Below, one piece after another: positions 7,114 to 14,103 of a DNA stretch of 14,255 nt (the stretch's first letter is position 1; each line of letters opens with the position of its first letter). The notes beneath the pieces were generated by a model, which worked only from the letters and a program-made list of their open reading frames with translations, made no database searches and had not been told where the DNA came from. The translations under genes and the position numbers were made by a program. The stretch is from JBEEMU01 sp043778315 (lineage in GTDB: Bacteria; Bacteroidota; Bacteroidia; Chitinophagales; Saprospiraceae): the NCBI GenBank assembly GCA_043778315.1, contig JAYWGJ010000386.1:1-14255 (forward strand), read 5' to 3'.

Positions 7114-7923
7114 TTACCCTGCCACCGTCGGCATAATAGTCGGATTTTTTTGCAACAATTCTTTTGCCAAATTCAGAAAATTCAGTGTTCCCTTGCTGTC
7201 CGCATCGTACATCGCTACGGGTAGCCCCATGCCTGGAGCCTCGCTCACGCGGGCGTTGCGGTGAATGATAGTATCGAATACTTGCGCGCCAAAATGCTCG
7301 CGTACTTCATGCACTACCTCTTTCGCGAGGCGCAGCCGTGCGTCGAACATCGTCAGCAAAATGCCCTCTACCTGCAAAGCGGGGTTTGTTTCGTTTTTCA
7401 CGGCGCGTATCGTGTTCATCAGTTTCGACAAACCCTCGAGCGCGTAAAACTCGCATTGCACAGGCACTAACACCGCGTCGGCGGCGGTCAGCGCGTTCAC
7501 CGTTACTAATCCGAGCGAGGGCAGACAGTCGATAAAAATAAAATCGTAGTCGTTGCGGATTTCGGCGAGCAGGTCGCGCAGCACGAATTTGCGCGGCGTA
7601 GGGTGCGTGTCGCCCTCTTCGTAGTCCACGAGTTCGAGGTCGGCACCTACCAAGTTGATGTGTGACGGCAACAAAAAGAGGTTTGGCGTTGCCGTTTCCA
7701 CTATCGCCTCGCGCACGGGCAGGTTATTTATCAGACATTCATACAAATTATTGTCCATCTCGGTAGAGCCGAAACCCACGCCCGAAGTCGCGTTCGCTTG
7801 CGGGTCGGAGTCGATGAGCAACACCTTATATTCTAAGAGCGCGAGGCTCGCCGAAAGGTTCACCGCCGTAGTCGTTTTGCCTACGCCGCCTTTCTGATTG
7901 GCAATAGTGATGATTTTAGCCAT
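7114..7923 (-). CDS. parA: ParA/Soj-type chromosome-partitioning ATPase
   Basis: The protein has 269 residues from the ATG at 7921-7923. An in-frame upstream start would add 13 residues read from the repeat tract and is rejected. The deviant Walker A motif KGGVGKTT is at residues 11-18, with the signature Lys11. DSDPQANA at 38-45 is the Walker A-prime motif. FIFIDCLPSLG is the Walker B region, with Leu where most relatives have Pro (CPPSLG). DARLRLAKEVVHEVREHFG and IHRNARVSEAPGMG are standard for chromosomal Soj/ParA. The protein has no N-terminal HTH, unlike plasmid P1-type ParA. ParA binds DNA as an ATP dimer and is driven by ParB during segregation. No parB is adjacent: downstream lies an Rpn-family gene and upstream a thioesterase. 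The 5' flank is entirely tandem repeats and I see no promoter motif there. Confidence 0.93.
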   Translation of the reverse strand: MAKIITIANQKGGVGKTTTAVNLSASLALLEYKVLLIDSDPQANATSGVGFGSTEMDNNLYECLINNLPVREAIVETATPNLFLLPSHINLVGADLELVDYEEGDTHPTPRKFVLRDLLAEIRNDYDFIFIDCLPSLGLVTVNALTAADAVLVPVQCEFYALEGLSKLMNTIRAVKNETNPALQVEGILLTMFDARLRLAKEVVHEVREHFGAQVFDTIIHRNARVSEAPGMGLPVAMYDADSKGTLNFLNLAKELLQKNPTIMPTVAG

Positions 7924-7932
7924 TTTTTTTTG

Positions 7933-8141
7933 ATGAAACTGTGAACTGTAAGCCGTAAGCAATAAGCTTTTTGACCGTTATTTTTTGTTATTTTACCGTA
8001 AACTTTTTTACCGTTATTGAGGCAGAGCTGTAAGCCGTAAGCTTTTTGACCGTTATGGAGGCAGACCTGTAAGCTGTAAGCTGTAAGCTGTAAACTTTTT
8101 GACCGTTATCGAGGCAGAACTGTAAGCTGTAAGCTGTAAAC
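7933..8141. repeat. Higher-order array of TGTAAGC heptamers with conserved spacers
   Basis: Runs of 7-base units (TGTAAGC, CGTAAGC, TGTAAAC and variants) alternate with a conserved spacer reading TTTTTGACCGTTAT, one base, then GAGGCAGA. GAGGCAGA occurs at 8019-8026, 8058-8065 and 8111-8118, so successive units are 39 and 53 bases long and differ by exactly two heptamers. The heptamer runs hold five (7933-7967), two (8029-8042), four (8068-8095) and three (8121-8141) units. The array begins ten bases upstream of the parA start codon and abuts a second array at 8154. Confidence 0.9.
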
Positions 8142-8153
8142 TTTTTGACCTGC

Positions 8154-8312
8154 GCGAGCATAAGTTTTTAGTTTTTAGCTTACCGCTTATAGTTTTTCTA
8201 TCCCTCGCGAACATAAGTTTTTAGTTTTTAGCTTACCGCTTATAGTTTTTCTATCCCTCACGAACATAAGTTTTTAGCTTTTAGCTTACCGCCTATAGTT
8301 TCTTCCGACCCT
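8154..8312. repeat. Three tandem 53-base repeats overlapping the thioesterase 3' end
   Basis: Units start at 8154, 8207 and 8260, with a constant 53-base period. The first two are nearly identical and the third has diverged. Each contains CATAAGTTTTTAG followed by heptamer-phased words (GTTTTTA, GCTTACC, GCTTATA). The third unit runs through the thioesterase stop codon at 8293-8295 into its last codons. The first two units therefore look like duplications of that gene end together with its flank. Confidence 0.88.
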
Positions 8313-8751
8313 TAAACGTCCAAGTAAACCAAAATCGCGAGACGACCTCACCGCTCTGCTGTACGCCGATGCTCTGCACCTCGAGCGTTTGCCCTTCGCC
8401 TGTTGCGATAGCTTTTTGTATCGCTGCTGCGAACGCCGCGCCTTCCGTGCAAGTAAAATGCGTGCGCGAAACCGCTTTTTTGACAAATTCGGCACGCATT
8501 TCAAATACCAACATCGATACAGGTACGCCCGCGTCGGCGATAGCGGCTTGCGCCAAAATCCCCGTACTCAATTCAGCAGCCGCGCATTGCGCAGCAAAAT
8601 AAATAGACTGAAACGGGTTTTGCGACCGCCAGCCATAAGGCATCGCGACTACTGCTCGCTCGGCAGTAAACTCCGTGACGCGACAGCCCATGAACGCCGC
8701 ACCTGGCAGTTTTGCCCACAAAAACAAACGCTGTTTGAGCGGGTGCAGCAT
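8293..8751 (-). CDS. DUF4442-type hotdog-fold thioesterase-like protein
   Basis: The protein has 152 residues from the ATG at 8749-8751, starting MLHPLKQRLFLWAKLPGAAFMG, which is the usual opening of this PaaI/YiiD-C-like hotdog group. YGWRSQNPFQSIYFAAQCAAAELSTGIL (about 39-66) is the central hotdog helix with the conserved Asn region. Strands such as VSMLVFEMRAEFVKKAV and SRTHFTCTE complete the fold. Hotdog proteins of this type usually hydrolyse acyl-CoA or act in lipid metabolism, but the substrate is unknown. The frame stays open upstream to an ATG at 8878-8880, which would add 43 residues containing a repeated SSSKII. The longer form would fit a -7 element at 8893-8900, so the start is not settled. 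The stop codon is inside the third 53-base repeat, and no terminator is visible. Confidence 0.82.
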   Translation of the reverse strand: MLHPLKQRLFLWAKLPGAAFMGCRVTEFTAERAVVAMPYGWRSQNPFQSIYFAAQCAAAELSTGILAQAAIADAGVPVSMLVFEMRAEFVKKAVSRTHFTCTEGAAFAAAIQKAIATGEGQTLEVQSIGVQQSGEVVSRFWFTWTFKGRKKL

Positions 8752-8761
8752 ATCTGCAATG

Positions 8762-8808
8762 ATTTTTGACGAAGACAATATTTTGCTATTTATAATTTTT
8801 GATGAAGA
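8762..8808. repeat. Imperfect 14-base direct repeat upstream of the thioesterase
   Basis: ATTTTTGACGAAGA (8762-8775) recurs as ATTTTTGATGAAGA (8795-8808) with a 33-base period, and the following TATAAT-rich words also partly recur. The repeat lies in the 5' leader if the start is 8751, or encodes an in-frame 11-residue repeat if the start is 8880. Confidence 0.6.
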
Positions 8809-8892
8809 AAATTTATAATATATATAGTGTGTAAACGAATCTAAAGGGCCATGAAATTTCGCTTTTTTAGCGCAAAGCATACTGTTGTTTTA

Positions 8893-8924
8893 CAAATATA
8901 GAAATAAAATTTCATACAAAGGTA
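8893..8924 (-). promoter_or_regulatory. Two minus-strand -7 elements upstream of the thioesterase
   Basis: TATATTTG (8893-8900) and TACCTTTG (8917-8924) both match TAnnTTTG on the minus strand. They lie in the short divergent gap shared with the glycosyltransferase operon. Which one is used cannot be told from sequence. Confidence 0.45.
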
Positions 8925-8967
8925 CATTTTTATCGTTTATTCTTTATATAAAAATAAAAAAATACCG

Positions 8968-8975
8968 TACTTTTG
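8968..8975 (+). promoter_or_regulatory. -7 element (TACTTTTG) of the glycosyltransferase operon
   Basis: Exact TAnnTTTG match that ends only seven bases before the ATG at 8983. TTTA at 8943-8946 lies 21 bases upstream and could serve as a weak -33 element. If this is used, the transcript is leaderless or nearly so. Confidence 0.6.
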
Positions 8976-8982
8976 CAACCTT

Positions 8983-9696
8983 ATGGAAAAGTTATCAATC
9001 GTTATCCCCGCCTACAACGAGGCGCGTACTATCCACCATATACTGGATAAAGTGTTGGCTGTCAATCTGATAGCTGGCATGACAAAGGAATTGGTTATCG
9101 TCAATGACGGCTCGAAAGACGAAACCGCAACCGTCGTAAACGCCTATATCGCGGCGCACAAAGACGCGGATATTCGCTTTTATGAGCAACCCAAAAATAT
9201 GGGCAAAGGTGCTGCGCTGCATCGCGGCATCAAGGAGGCGACGGGCGACTACATCATCATACAAGATGCCGACCTCGAGTACGACCCGCAAGAGTACAAT
9301 ATTTTGATGAAACCTATCCTCGACGGCTTTGCCGACGTGGTGTATGGCTCGCGGTTTATGGGCGGTCGCCCGCACCGTATCCTTTTCTTTTGGCATACGA
9401 TTGGCAATAAATTTTTGACCTTTTTGTCTAATTTGATGACCAATCTTAACTTGACTGATATGGAAACTTGCTATAAGTTGTTTCGTGCTGATATAGTTAA
9501 GTCGTTGGTACTCAATGAACAACGTTTTGGTTTTGAGCCAGAGGTGACCAATAAGATTTCGCGCATTCCCGATATTCGCATCTACGAAGTAGGCATTTCT
9601 TACTATGGACGTACTTACGCTGAGGGTAAAAAAATTAATTACAAAGACGGCTTTCGTGCCATTTATTGCATCATGAAGTTCGGTTTGTTTGGCTAA
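8983..9696 (+). CDS. DPM1-like family 2 glycosyltransferase (polyprenyl-phosphate sugar synthase type)
   Basis: The protein has 237 residues, the usual length of soluble dolichol-phosphate-mannose-synthase-like enzymes, and has no C-terminal membrane segments. SIVIPAYNEARTI (5-17) opens the GT-A fold. NDGSKDET (41-48) is the nucleotide-binding turn. GKGAALHRGIKEATGDY (74-90) precedes the metal-binding QDADLEYDP with Asp95-x-Asp97. DMETCYKLFR (159-168) and the late GRTYAEGKKI are typical of the DPM1/UDP-glucose:polyprenyl-phosphate group. The expected reaction transfers a sugar from a nucleotide sugar to undecaprenyl or another polyprenyl phosphate on the cytoplasmic face. The next gene encodes a GT-C transferase of the kind that uses such lipid-linked donors, 27 bases downstream, supporting a shared pathway. 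The exact sugar cannot be read from the sequence. Confidence 0.92.
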   Translation: MEKLSIVIPAYNEARTIHHILDKVLAVNLIAGMTKELVIVNDGSKDETATVVNAYIAAHKDADIRFYEQPKNMGKGAALHRGIKEATGDYIIIQDADLEYDPQEYNILMKPILDGFADVVYGSRFMGGRPHRILFFWHTIGNKFLTFLSNLMTNLNLTDMETCYKLFRADIVKSLVLNEQRFGFEPEVTNKISRIPDIRIYEVGISYYGRTYAEGKKINYKDGFRAIYCIMKFGLFG

Positions 9697-9723
9697 TTGT
9701 AACGAAAAATCGATACACAATTG

Positions 9724-11145
9724 ATGCGCACTTCCCTTCCTTTTTGGTTGTTATTGGTAGCTATTGTACTCGTTTTGGTCGCCGCGCCCTTGGTGGGTTA
9801 CGGCGGTTTCATGGACGGGCTGCTCTATAATGCGGTGGCGCACAATCAGGCGCAGGGCTACGGCAGCTTGTGGCAACCCTACTTTGCGAAGTACAATATG
9901 AGCTATTTTCACGAACAGCCGCCGCTCACTTTTTTTATAGAAAGTTTGTTTTTTCGTGCGCTCGGAAGCGGCTTATGGGTAGAGCGCGTTTATAGTTTCT
10001 CGACCTTAGTTTTGGGCGGTTTGGGCATTGCCGCAATATGGAAAACGGTGCATTATCGCACACCAAACGCGCTACAATATGCTTGGTTGCCCTTGCTTTT
10101 TTGGGTCGTCACGCCTTGTATTCATTGGGCTTACAGCAATTACATGGAAGAAAATACGATGAGTATTTTTGTGCTGGCGGCGGTGTGGTGTCAGGCACAA
10201 ATTGTGTATCGTAATAAATCCATTTTGATACAAATTTTGCTACAAATTGTAGCCGCTTTATGCTTGGTTTTGGGTAGTTTGTGCAAAGGATTTCCTGCGC
10301 TATTTCCGCTCGGATTGATGGGTGCGGCGTGGCTTTCGGGTTTTGTATCGTTGCGCAAAGCAAGTATAAATACTTTATTATTAATCGTTTCGGTCGTGTT
10401 TTTTTATGGTATAATTTACGCTATTTTACCAGCGCAAAATAATATTTCAGACTACCTCAATGCGCGCGTTTTTAATAGCATCAAAAATGTAAGTACCGAA
10501 CAAGGGCGTTTTTGGTTGGCGCAACATATTTTGGAGCAGTTGATACCCGTTTTTGTCGCCGTAGGCGCGTTATTAATTATCAATAAACAAAAGCTACACC
10601 TTAATATAACGACGCAAAAAGCGAATTTCGCGTTTTTTCTGCTGCTTGGTTTGGCGGGTTCGATGCCTTTGATGGTCACACGAGAGCAGCGCGGCTTTTA
10701 TTTGGCTACGGCTATCCCCTATTTTGCGATAGCGTTTGCAAGTATTATATTGCCAATACTTATTTTTTTGGTCAGTAAAATAAATATTACCACACAAAAA
10801 TACTTGACTATTGCAGCCGCAATAATGGTTTTTGGCGCGACGGTTTTTGTCGCAACAAAAGTAGGCGGCTACACTCGTGAAGCAGATAAATGGAGCGATT
10901 TTTTTGTGTTGCAACAAATACTCCCGCGCCGCGCCGACGTGAAAATTGCCAACGAAATGTGGGACGATTGGGAACTGCAATGCGGTATGATGCGCATACA
11001 CGGCACTAATTTTGACTCCGACACGACGCGACCCGTCCCGTTCCGATATTATTTATTAGATAAAACATTGCGCCTCAACGCACCTGATAATTATTCCCCG
11101 ATGGATTTGCATTTGCAACGCTACGAATTGTATCAACTAAAATAA
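9724..11145 (+). CDS. ArnT-like GT-C membrane glycosyltransferase
   Basis: This 473-residue polytopic membrane protein starts at ATG 9724. A TTG one codon earlier is also in frame. The first helix (about 7-25) is followed by an extracytoplasmic loop with FMDGLLYNAVAH (Asp31) and YFHEQPPLTFFIESLFF (63-67 HEQPP). The early acidic residue and HxxPP motif are typical of the PMT/ArnT-like GT-C group. Further hydrophobic segments are spread up to about residue 385. A soluble tail of about 90 residues follows (ADVKIANEMWDDWELQCGMM). Such enzymes take a sugar from a polyprenyl phosphate and attach it to lipid A, protein or another periplasmic acceptor. Coupling to the preceding DPM1-like enzyme is the natural reading. 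The acceptor is unknown. Confidence 0.88.
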   Translation: MRTSLPFWLLLVAIVLVLVAAPLVGYGGFMDGLLYNAVAHNQAQGYGSLWQPYFAKYNMSYFHEQPPLTFFIESLFFRALGSGLWVERVYSFSTLVLGGLGIAAIWKTVHYRTPNALQYAWLPLLFWVVTPCIHWAYSNYMEENTMSIFVLAAVWCQAQIVYRNKSILIQILLQIVAALCLVLGSLCKGFPALFPLGLMGAAWLSGFVSLRKASINTLLLIVSVVFFYGIIYAILPAQNNISDYLNARVFNSIKNVSTEQGRFWLAQHILEQLIPVFVAVGALLIINKQKLHLNITTQKANFAFFLLLGLAGSMPLMVTREQRGFYLATAIPYFAIAFASIILPILIFLVSKINITTQKYLTIAAAIMVFGATVFVATKVGGYTREADKWSDFFVLQQILPRRADVKIANEMWDDWELQCGMMRIHGTNFDSDTTRPVPFRYYLLDKTLRLNAPDNYSPMDLHLQRYELYQLK

Positions 11146-11183
11146 AAAATTGAACTAAAAAACTAAAAATAAATCATTAAAGT

Positions 11184-11924
11184 ATGTATAATAAACAAAA
11201 AGTAGTAGCGGTTTTGCCCGCGTACAATGCAGGTTTGACGCTCGAGCGCACCTACCGCGAAATACCTTTCGACATCGTGGACGAGGTGATTCTCTGCGAC
11301 GATTGCAGCCGCGACAACACCGTCACGGTTGCCAAACAGATTGGTATTCAGCATATTATACAACACCAAAACAATACGGGCTACGGCGGCAACCAAAAAT
11401 CGTTGTACCGAAAAGCCTTGGAGGTGAATGCCGACATCATCATCATGTTGCACCCCGATTATCAATATACGCCGAAACTGATTCCCGCTATGGTGAACCT
11501 TATCGGCGACGACCTCTACGACTGCGTTCTCGGCTCGCGGATACTCGGCAATGGCGCGTTGCAGGGCGGAATGCCTATGTATAAATACATCGCAAACCGC
11601 TTTCTGACCGCTACGCAAAACCTCCTCGTCGGGCATAAGCTGTCGGAGTACCACACAGGTTATCGGGCGTTTAGCCGCACCGTACTCGAGGGCATCAACT
11701 TGGAGGCGAACGACGACGATTTTGTTTTTGACAACGAAATGCTCTCGCAAGTGATTTATAAAAACTACCGCATCGGCGAAGTAACCTGCCCCACCAAATA
11801 TTTCGAGGAGGCTTCGTCCATCAATTTTTCGCGAAGCGTAAAATACGGCTTAGGCGTGTTGCGGGTTTCGGTAGCGCATCGCCTCAATAAAATGGGTTTG
11901 CTGCGGTTGGCGCGTTATGCGTAA
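11184..11924 (+). CDS. Family 2 glycosyltransferase
   Basis: The protein has 246 residues. VVAVLPAYNAGLTL (7-20) and CDDCSRDNT (38-46) are the N-terminal nucleotide-sugar-binding elements. The loop NNTGYGGNQKSLYRKAL (63-79) resembles the GKGAAL loop of DPM1-like enzymes. The metal site appears as HPDYQY (90-95), a common variant in which one Asp is kept. YHTGYRAFSR and a C-terminal FEEASSINFSRSVKYGLG follow the DPM1-like pattern. No membrane helix follows. It lies 38 bases after the GT-C gene on the same strand and ends just before a terminator, so it is the last gene of a three-gene operon. It could charge a second lipid carrier or add a sugar directly; the sequence does not decide. Confidence 0.9.
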   Translation: MYNKQKVVAVLPAYNAGLTLERTYREIPFDIVDEVILCDDCSRDNTVTVAKQIGIQHIIQHQNNTGYGGNQKSLYRKALEVNADIIIMLHPDYQYTPKLIPAMVNLIGDDLYDCVLGSRILGNGALQGGMPMYKYIANRFLTATQNLLVGHKLSEYHTGYRAFSRTVLEGINLEANDDDFVFDNEMLSQVIYKNYRIGEVTCPTKYFEEASSINFSRSVKYGLGVLRVSVAHRLNKMGLLRLARYA

Positions 11925-11937
11925 ACAGTGTCTTTAT

Positions 11938-11977
11938 AAAAATCCCTTCGTATCTGTATAGACACAAAGGGATTTTT
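11938..11977. terminator. Bidirectional rho-independent terminator
   Basis: AAAAATCCCTT (11938-11948) pairs with AAGGGATTTTT (11967-11977). Inside the loop, GTATCT and AGACAC pair with one mismatch around GTAT, extending the stem. It lies between the convergent glycosyltransferase operon and bioA, with A and T runs at both ends. Confidence 0.9.
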
Positions 11978-13231
11978 TTATCTTACAAACTCCAATATTG
12001 CGCTATGCACTTGCCGCAACTCTTCGGGCGTGATGCAATACGGCGGCATAATATATATAGTGTTGCCGAGCGGACGCAAGATGATTTTTTGTTGCAAAAA
12101 ATGTTGCCAAATGCGGTCGCGGAGTGTATTAAAATAAGAAGCCGCTTCGTCGGTCGATACCTCTAAGGCAACGACCGTGCCGCATTGCCGCACATTTTGC
12201 GCCCGTTTTGCGCCTTGTAACTGACCAATAAATGCCGTTTGCGCCGCTACGATAGCTTGTATATTCGCTTGGCAGCCGGCGGCTTGCAACAAATCCAAAC
12301 TCGCGTTCGCCACCGCACACGACAACGGGTTTGCGGTGTAACTGTGTCCGTGAAAAAAAGTTTTTAGGCGGTCGTCCGACAAAAAAGCGGCGAATATCTC
12401 GTTGGTGCAAGCGGTCGCGCCGAGCGGTAGCATACCGCCCGTGATGCCTTTGCTCATGCAGACTATGTCGGGTTTGAGCGCGAGATAGTCGGTTGCCCAC
12501 ATCTGACCTGTGCGGTAAAAACCCGTCATCACTTCGTCGGCGATAATCAAGGTTTTACTGCGCTTGCAACACGCAAAAAGTCGCTCCAAATTAGCCGCCG
12601 AGTACATCAGCATTCCGCCCGAACCTTGCAACAACGGCTCTACGATACAAGCCGCCGCGTCGGTAAAAATGCTTTCGTCCAGTGCCCAAACGGCATCGCC
12701 GTAAGGGACGGCGATAGTCACTACATCAAAAAACAAACCCTCAAACGGGCGGTTGAATACGCCGCGCGCCCCGACCGACATTGCGCCGAAGGTGTCGCCG
12801 TGATACGCGTTCTCCAAAACGATGATTTTGGTGCACGCCACGCCTTTATTGTACCAATATTGCAACGCCATTTTGAGGGCGACCTCTACCGCCGTGCTGC
12901 CGTTGTCGCTATAAAAAACTTTATGCAGATAAGGCAGCGTTTGTAGCAGCCGTTCGGCGAGGCGGACGGCAGGCTCGTGTGTGAAGTCGGCAAAAATGAC
13001 GTGTTCGAGCTGCTGCGCCTGTTGATATAACGCCTCGGCGAGGTACGGGTGCGCGTGTCCATGCAGGTTGGTCCACCAAGAACTGATGGCATCGAGGTAC
13101 GCCGCGCCGTCGGCATCGTACAGGTACGACCCCGCGCCACGCATGATAGGAATAGGCGCAGCCGCCGTTTTGTGCTGCGTGAACGGGTGCCAAACGGTGT
13201 GTTGGTCGCGGTGGGAGAGGTCTGGAGTCAT
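11978..13231 (-). CDS. bioA: Adenosylmethionine-8-amino-7-oxononanoate aminotransferase
   Basis: The protein has 417 residues from ATG 13229-13231. The open frame extends 56 codons upstream through AT-rich DNA but carries no domain, so I use the ATG just before the conserved part. WHPFTQ (14-19) and SSWWTNLHGHAHP (50-62) are characteristic of BioA and distinguish it from other class III aminotransferases. Also visible are SDNGSTAVEVALKMA (108-122), YHGDTFGAMSVG (143-154), ADEVMTGFYRTG (231-242) with the PLP-binding Asp232, and SKGITGG with the Schiff-base Lys261. HGHSYTANPLSCAVA (294-308) is also typical. BioA makes 7,8-diaminopelargonic acid using S-adenosylmethionine as amino donor, an essential step in biotin synthesis. 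No other bio gene is adjacent, so it appears to be transcribed alone. It ends at the shared terminator. Confidence 0.95.
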   Translation of the reverse strand: MTPDLSHRDQHTVWHPFTQHKTAAAPIPIMRGAGSYLYDADGAAYLDAISSWWTNLHGHAHPYLAEALYQQAQQLEHVIFADFTHEPAVRLAERLLQTLPYLHKVFYSDNGSTAVEVALKMALQYWYNKGVACTKIIVLENAYHGDTFGAMSVGARGVFNRPFEGLFFDVVTIAVPYGDAVWALDESIFTDAAACIVEPLLQGSGGMLMYSAANLERLFACCKRSKTLIIADEVMTGFYRTGQMWATDYLALKPDIVCMSKGITGGMLPLGATACTNEIFAAFLSDDRLKTFFHGHSYTANPLSCAVANASLDLLQAAGCQANIQAIVAAQTAFIGQLQGAKRAQNVRQCGTVVALEVSTDEAASYFNTLRDRIWQHFLQQKIILRPLGNTIYIMPPYCITPEELRQVHSAILEFVR

Positions 13232-13604
13232 GTGGTAAAGTGCACCGAAATCCTGTTTCGGAAGTGAAAAGTCGTATAAAATGCGTTTCGTGGTCTTTGC
13301 TACCCAACACCGTTCCGAAACACTGAGTATAAATATACAAGAATTTATTATTAAGTGTATGTTTAAATTAGTTCGTGAAGTTTTTTGTGGATTAAACAAA
13401 TTAATATAAATTAATTATATAGTTAGTTGTTAATTAAATAATTATAATATTTTAATTTGAACAACTTATTATAAAATAAATATGTAAAACATTGATAATA
13501 AATATTCAAAAAAACTTTACGAACCGTTGATAACCACAGCTAATGTGTTTTAAGTACTTATTTACTATTTTTGTATCTGATAATCACAATAAAAAAACTT
13601 ATCG
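13232..13604. other. AT-rich intergenic gap between bioA and the SnoaL-like gene
   Basis: Most of this divergent gap is extremely AT-rich, especially about 13330-13520. I see no gene, RNA or tandem repeat in it. It must hold the promoters of both flanking genes, but only the plus-strand -7 element at 13566 is recognisable. Two words near the DnaA-box consensus occur (around 13385-13394 and 13527-13538) but are not convincing. Confidence 0.6.
13566..13573 (+). promoter_or_regulatory. -7 element (TATTTTTG) for the SnoaL-like gene
   Basis: Exact TAnnTTTG match 31 bases upstream of the ATG at 13605, implying a leader of about 25 bases. A -33 TTTG is not clearly present. Confidence 0.5.
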
Positions 13605-14084
13605 ATGTTCAAAACAACCACACAATACGTCTTTATATCATTAGTAATACTATTACTATGTTGCTGCGCTGCGTGCGCGCTACACTCAACCGAAAAAAGT
13701 AACGCCGCCGACACGCAAGCCGCTACTACGGCAATAAAAGCGGTGCTTGCAGCGCAAGAAAGGGCGTGGAACGCAGCTGACCTCGACGGTTTTATGCATG
13801 GCTATTGGCGTTCCGACTCCTTGGTATTCATAGGAAAATCAGGGCTAAACAAAGGTTGGCAAACCACTCTTGATAACTACAAACGCTCGTACCCAACCGC
13901 CGCCGAAATGGGTACACTGACGTTCAAGCTCGAGCGCGTAACCGTGCTGTCGCCCGACGCGGCGTTTGTGATAGGTCGCTGGCATCTGGCGCGACCTGCT
14001 GTGGGTGACCTCCAGGGCGCGTTTTCGCTGCTCTGGCGCAAAATTGATAGTGTGTGGTACATTGTGGCAGACCACTCGAGTTAG
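13605..14084 (+). CDS. Secreted SnoaL/DUF4440-like (NTF2-fold) protein
   Basis: The protein has 159 residues. The N-terminus has a hydrophobic segment (about 9-23, VFISLVILLLCCCAA) rich in cysteine, with Cys19-21 and Cys24. This suggests export and perhaps lipid attachment, though no single cysteine fits a perfect lipobox. Residues about 38-159 form an NTF2-like cone fold: AIKAVLAAQERAWNAADLDGFMHGYWRSDSLVFIG is the standard DUF4440/SnoaL opening helix and strand. GWQTTLDNYKRSYPTAAEMGTLTFKLERVTVLSPDAAFVIGRWHL, then FSLLWRKIDSVWYIVADHSS, complete it. Relatives include ketosteroid-isomerase-like and YybH-type proteins, many without known activity. It is a single gene between bioA and a tRNA, with no functional partner visible. 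I make no claim about a substrate. Confidence 0.85.
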   Translation: MFKTTTQYVFISLVILLLCCCAACALHSTEKSNAADTQAATTAIKAVLAAQERAWNAADLDGFMHGYWRSDSLVFIGKSGLNKGWQTTLDNYKRSYPTAAEMGTLTFKLERVTVLSPDAAFVIGRWHLARPAVGDLQGAFSLLWRKIDSVWYIVADHSS

Positions 14085-14103
14085 AAAACGAATTGCCACC
14101 AAT

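Noticed and set aside
8154..8312. CRISPR-like array
   Set aside because: The 53-base units are directly adjacent with no unique spacers, and no cas genes are nearby.
8995..9720. 241-codon open frame antisense to the first glycosyltransferase
   Set aside because: The plus-strand gene has clear family motifs; the antisense frame has none and is a by-product of codon use.
11163..11750. 195-codon open frame antisense to the second GT2
   Set aside because: Lies wholly opposite a well-supported glycosyltransferase and shows no recognisable domain.
13330..13604. Replication origin in the AT-rich gap
   Set aside because: Only two words approach a DnaA box, each with mismatches and no cluster. dnaA, dnaN and gyrB are absent, and parA is over 5 kb away.
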